A stretch of 64,000 bases of DNA, taken from positions 10,872,673 to 10,936,672 of the forward strand of contig OX155961.1 of the NCBI GenBank assembly GCA_944548615.1, read 5' to 3'. This document shows, in pieces, positions 62,863 to 64,000 of the stretch. The DNA comes from Micropterix aruncella. Its lineage: Eukaryota > Arthropoda > Insecta > Lepidoptera > Micropterigidae. The notes beneath the pieces are model-generated. The model worked only from the letters and a program-made list of their open reading frames with translations, ran no database searches and was not told the origin of the DNA. Made by a program: the position numbers and the translations under genes. Position 1 is the first letter of the stretch. Each line of letters starts with the position of its first letter.

Positions 62863-63443
62863 ATCTAGATGGGACAGTTGGGTTTTGGGGAAATCGTAAA
62901 TAAGAAAGGGCCATGACAAATGTGAGGTTACATAATTGTCATAGATCCAGGCCTTTTGAGGGCCAGAGATTAGCAAGGAATCTATTTTTGCCAAGTAACT
63001 TTTGAAATGCTCTGTAACATGATCGCCAGAGATGTCTTTTCCTTGATGGGTGATTTTCCTGCCAAGGAATTTAATATGGTTATTTGGGCCCATAGGGGAA
63101 ATATTAGAGCCCTTATAGACCAATTTGGGGTCATAGGATGTAAATTTTGTGTCTATGCGGGCGAGTCCAAGGCAAAAACATTTGGAGGGCTTCACTTTTA
63201 TACAGCCTGACCAGTCGCAGAACAGCTCCACTTTCCGTAATAGCAGGGAAACCTGCTTGGGGCTCCTGGTGATGAAAGTTAGGTCGTCGGCAAAAGTGAG
63301 GCACAACGAAGTGTATTGGCTGTCCGTTTTAAAACGGCAGCCCCACTTTCTGTCAAACTGGGTCAGGCTTTCCAGCAGTATATTAAAAACGACATTATAT
63401 TAAAAATTACATTGGTAAGAACGTTGTTTTCAAAGTATTTTAA

Positions 63444-64000
63444 CCCCTCACGTTGCGAGGTAAAAACTCACCTATCACGTTTGCGCGCGACATATTCGGG
63501 CAAAAAATCGACGCGAGTCAACGGCCTTGAGAAAAACGATCATAACTTATGAACCACTAAACGGATTAAAAAAAGATAAAGAGAAAAATGATCGCATTGA
63601 AATTTGATATATAAAACATTATAACCTTATCTCGTAAAACAATTAAGATAATAATGAATAAATATTACAAAATTGGCAAACTGAAAAAACTCGCCTATAA
63701 AATCATTTCGATTTTTTTGTCACAAAATACGTAAAATATGCAAAAATTGTAAATACAGTTATGTTCTTTATTAAATGCTTTACCAAAACGATATTTTTTT
63801 TTTACTTATTTGCATACAAAAATATTTATTTATTCAGCCAAGAAAAATTTTATGTATTCTCGTAAAAAAAATTTTTTTAATTTTTAATTTGTGACTACTT
63901 ATGGTATTTTTTTATATGAAATTCTTTCAAATTGACTTTATTACTACATCACACTTCTTAGAAATCACACCAGAACTTTGAGCTTTGTCTGATATTATAG
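63444..64000. mobile_element. piggyBac-like non-autonomous element, copy 3 (cut by window end)
   Basis: TTAA at 63440-63443 then CCCCTCACGTTGCGAGGTAA as in copy 1. The visible 557 bp match copy 2 closely, including TTTTTTTGTCACAAAATACG. The right end is outside the window. Confidence 0.85.

Larger units (their letters stand above)
60748..63403 (-). mobile_element. RLE-type retrotransposon containing three nested insertions
   Basis: In minus-strand order: RT palm from 63403 (CLTFADDLTFITR, KPSKCFCLGLARIDTKFTSY, YDNYVTSHLSWPFLIYDFPK) to 62875; two 665-family units (62862-61521); a few codons (61520-61498); an inserted LINE tail (61497-61189); then the continuation (SLKSW, later IPPPMHWK-type) to 60748. 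Outside the insertions the order matches the uninterrupted family. It is 5' truncated near 63403. Confidence 0.87.

Overview
The window reads as nuclear DNA from an insect (order not resolvable from sequence alone). It is AT-rich with spliced genes, GT-AG introns up to 11 kb, tRNA-derived SINEs, several classes of non-LTR retrotransposon, mariner, hAT, piggyBac-like and Penelope-like remnants, and short interstitial blocks of the arthropod telomere motif TTAGG. I see no prokaryotic operon, CRISPR array, rRNA or functional tRNA gene.

Two host genes are supported. (1) The minus strand carries the last ten coding exons (about 592 codons) of the Rabconnectin-3 alpha / DmX-like gene (Rbcn-3A, DMXL1/2), from 58681 down to the stop at 25147. 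All nine splice junctions keep phase and the protein ends in the family's C-terminal WD40 propeller. The 5' part of the gene lies beyond the right edge. (2) Convergent to it, the plus strand at 18465-19200 encodes a two-exon mitochondrial small-subunit ribosomal protein mS38 (AURKAIP1, COX24-like C-terminus). A 40-nt first coding exon and a 64-nt intron restore a mitochondrial presequence-like N-terminus.

Layout. 1-4.85 kb: AT-rich DNA, a 665-bp-family repeat ending beside a perfect 48-bp hairpin, and an RLE-type retrotransposon fragment. 4.86-8.29 kb: a decayed DNA transposon followed by a 2+2 inverted array of about 180-bp units. 8.63-9.47 kb: a hAT element with 8-bp target duplication. 9.95-14.7 kb: a nearly complete but dead Jockey-type LINE. 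16.05-18.31 kb: a foldback element with 15-bp minisatellite arms and TTAGG blocks, ending about 155 bp before mS38. 19.3-23.6 kb: SINE, RLE LINE and a mariner with expanded internal repeats. 25.1-58.7 kb: Rbcn-3A, with introns filled by an RNase H-bearing LINE, RLE LINE copies, 1.4-kb piggyBac-like elements, a Penelope-like foldback and minisatellites. 58.7-64 kb: SINE, repeat fragments and a four-layer nest of retroelements.

The main structural story is layered mobile DNA. A 665-bp repeat family with no coding capacity is present in about twelve copies. It sits at the same nucleotide position inside an RLE retrotransposon at two separate loci, once as a tandem pair with the 12-bp target repeat at all three junctions. 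Other nests are a piggyBac-like element inside a mariner end, a Penelope-like element inside an RLE LINE, and a LINE tail inside an RLE LINE, several with readable target-site duplications. The host genes remain intact around this load.
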